A stretch of DNA of 64,000 nt from Bacteroidota bacterium (GTDB lineage Bacteria > Bacteroidota > Bacteroidia > CAILMK01 > JAAYUY01), in contig JADHTG010000004.1 of assembly GCA_016776505.1 (NCBI GenBank), forward strand, positions 1-64,000, read 5' to 3'. The notes under the pieces were generated by a model that was not told the DNA's origin, made no database searches, and was given only the letters and a program-made list of their open reading frames with translations. Positions 62,336 through 64,000 of this stretch are shown piece by piece. A program made the position numbers and the translations under genes. Position 1 is the stretch's first letter. Each line of letters starts with the position of its first letter.

Positions 62336-63945
62336 TTCTCTGAAAAGTCAAATTTCAGATCCAGTATTTCCCAGTTCGCTTTTAGTTCAATAGGTTTAGA
62401 TAGATAGTGAATCCTTTCGGGTAATCTTCGTAATTCTATATTGCCACTATCCCATATTCCATTATTATTCTCATCCAGTACGAATCGGAAATTATATTTC
62501 CCTGGCAGGAGTTCATTAAAAATGACATTCTCTTCTTTTCCTGCATCGGAAATTTTCCTTCTTACTGCTTTGTTTTTTGAATTCAACAATTCAATAATAA
62601 TTCTTCCCTTTCCATCAATACTGTCTGAATTAATTTTAATTGCAATAGAGCCCAGGTCCTTGTTTGCTTTCATCAAAAAACTGATCATGATAGAGTCGTT
62701 TTTTCTTCCTGAAATACCAGTTAACACATTTTTGTTTATAAAAAACCTGTATGATTTACCAGGCAGAAAATCACTTTTAATATCCAGCAACAAAGGATTC
62801 ACTCTGTTTCTGCTGAACCTGAATCGGTTGATGATCTTGTTTGTGTCCTCGTAAACTATAATGCCCGTGGTGTCAAGTTCTGTGATCGGTTCAGAGCTTA
62901 ATATTGAAAAAGACCTGCTAAGACCGTAGTAATTGTTTCTTTTGTCGATCTCAATAACCGGCAACTGGCTCTCTTTTTTATTTGCATATTTTACACTGAC
63001 GGTATCTGTTTGTCCTGGTTCCACATCAATAAAAAAAACACTTGTGTCATTATTATAGTTTGGTATCCAGGCAATTAACGAATCCCTGGTGATAGAATAT
63101 CTATAAAACAGAGAATCTTGTTGCATTGGGTTTAGCAGGGAAATTTTTGCCTGGCTTATGGCTTTGTTGTAGATAAATATGGATTTACCAGGCCGTATTC
63201 CCTGGGATCCTAATAATCTGTATTTTTCTTCCTGATTATTAAATAACATGAGACTAAATCCAAAACTATCGCTTTTAAGCCTTATAGGATCTTTGTAAAA
63301 AGCCACCTGTTCTCCCTGGTTATAATAATAGTTCCTGTTTTTATCGTCTACTGCAAATAATAGATAATTTCCTGCTTTCAGGTTTTGGAATTTGTAATCC
63401 CCATTTTTATTTGACCTGGCAAAATACCTTGCTTTGTGTTTAAATATGCCTGTATCACAGGATTCCTCGTACAATAAAACATTTATATCATCGACCTCCT
63501 TAAGCGTAAAGGCGTCAAATACTTTTCCCGATAAAACCAATGAATCAATCTCTCCTCCAGTTGAAAAAACATATTGGTAATCTTTCAAAATATTTCCTTT
63601 TGTAATATCTGCTATGGCATTTCCAAATTGTACGGTATAGGTGGTGCTATCCTGTAATTCTGAATTCAGCTTTATGATTACTTTCTTTCCTTTTAATTTT
63701 ATGGTCAATTCCTGATCCATGGGTGGTGAGATTATGATCTCCTGGGCAGGGTTTTTTAAACTGACAAATTCATCCATTTCTATGCTGATCTCTTTGCCTG
63801 TAAACCATTTTTTTTCATTTTCCGGAAATTCTTCTATGACCCTGGGAGGAGTGTTGTCTTCCGGGCCGCCACTTGGTATGCTTTGTATAGCACAGGCGGT
63901 AAGCAGCCACAATACAGAGATATAAAAATAATTCCTGATTTTCAT
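62332..63945 (-). CDS. Ig-like domain lipoprotein
   Basis: A 537-residue lipoprotein. The signal ends in LLTAC (Cys18) and is followed by IPSGGPEDNTPPRV, the typical opening of Bacteroidota SbsA-like (Big_5) Ig proteins. The first Ig-like domain spans about 33-130. After about 140 a carboxypeptidase-regulatory-like domain (LSGKVFDAFTLKEVDDINVLLY) follows, then further beta-rich regions. Location is probably the outer membrane; role unknown. It follows mnmG by 4 bp and is convergent with the U32 gene. Confidence 0.82.
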   Translation of the reverse strand: MKIRNYFYISVLWLLTACAIQSIPSGGPEDNTPPRVIEEFPENEKKWFTGKEISIEMDEFVSLKNPAQEIIISPPMDQELTIKLKGKKVIIKLNSELQDSTTYTVQFGNAIADITKGNILKDYQYVFSTGGEIDSLVLSGKVFDAFTLKEVDDINVLLYEESCDTGIFKHKARYFARSNKNGDYKFQNLKAGNYLLFAVDDKNRNYYYNQGEQVAFYKDPIRLKSDSFGFSLMLFNNQEEKYRLLGSQGIRPGKSIFIYNKAISQAKISLLNPMQQDSLFYRYSITRDSLIAWIPNYNNDTSVFFIDVEPGQTDTVSVKYANKKESQLPVIEIDKRNNYYGLSRSFSILSSEPITELDTTGIIVYEDTNKIINRFRFSRNRVNPLLLDIKSDFLPGKSYRFFINKNVLTGISGRKNDSIMISFLMKANKDLGSIAIKINSDSIDGKGRIIIELLNSKNKAVRRKISDAGKEENVIFNELLPGKYNFRFVLDENNNGIWDSGNIELRRLPERIHYLSKPIELKANWEILDLKFDFSEN

Positions 63946-63949
63946 TCCT

Positions 63950-64000
63950 TTATCTTCCTAAATGTACCAGCAAAATGGAAACATCAGCGGGTGTGACACC
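63950..64000 (-). CDS. mnmG: mnmG (gidA), C-terminal fragment at window edge
   Basis: Sixteen codons and a TAA read GVTPADVSILLVHLGR. This is the conserved end of MnmG, the tRNA wobble-uridine modification enzyme (compare GVTPAAISILLVWL in E. coli). The rest of the gene lies outside the window. The next gene starts 4 bp after this stop. Confidence 0.8.
   Translation of the reverse strand, partial: GVTPADVSILLVHLGR

Overview
The window comes from a Bacteroidota chromosome. The evidence is low GC content, promoters with the Bacteroidota -7 element TAnnTTTG, almost no Shine-Dalgarno sites, proteins ending in type IX secretion (T9SS) sorting domains, a PorW/SprE-like T9SS lipoprotein, a TonB-dependent receptor with a carboxypeptidase-like N-terminal domain, and an ATP synthase operon that lacks atpD and atpC. 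A lower rank cannot be fixed from sequence alone. Nearly all genes look vertically inherited and intact. No tRNA, rRNA, CRISPR or transposase gene was seen.

Layout. 1-256 is a hairpin-rich element with terminal inverted repeats, resembling a MITE, touching the 3' end of nth. 260-3680 holds nth, a T9SS cargo protein, hpt and a small protein resembling DNA polymerase III psi. 3681-10686 is a minus-strand operon that starts with an M23 peptidase and a bactofilin and continues into AtpZ/AtpI-like proteins and atpB-E-F-H-A-G. 10767-20902 (plus strand) holds porW-like, a class A PBP, uvrC, an M48 lipoprotein, thiL and a T9SS-exported amidase. 21100-27271 (minus) is a run of yjbQ, a barrel-like protein, a Fsr-type MFS transporter, an S9 peptidase and a small secreted protein. 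27591-32100 (plus) holds two beta-propeller proteins, a LolA-like protein and a glutathione peroxidase homologue. 32191-37617 (minus) is an FtsX-type ABC exporter plus a glycosyltransferase. 52538-64000 holds rtcB, an SRAP protein, a GNAT, an OmpA lipoprotein, a TonB receptor with a degenerate beta-lactamase-fold partner, a U32 protein, an Ig-like lipoprotein and the last codons of mnmG.

The most unusual part is 37703-52369. Eleven minus-strand genes encode five PQQ-like beta-propellers, one NHL propeller with a CCNPTH motif, a small Tat-signal protein with four cysteines, a NapG-like Tat polyferredoxin, a NapH/NosR-like membrane ferredoxin, a NuoE-NuoF fusion, and a [2Fe-2S]-GltD-like flavoprotein that has lost its NAD(P)H domain. 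Two more propellers lie at 27591-31541. The core genes overlap or abut (TAATG, TAA-ATG). My inference is an NADH-linked cytoplasmic diaphorase joined through a membrane ferredoxin to exported ferredoxins, with periplasmic propellers as binding, sensing or scaffold partners. I know of no described system with this composition, but I could not search for one.

A second pattern is regulatory. Three genes (amidase, glycosyltransferase, membrane propeller) carry six or seven degenerate 7-bp tandem units in exact phase with the start codon. Terminator hairpins and -7 boxes also settle the likely starts of nth, thiL and the U32 gene.
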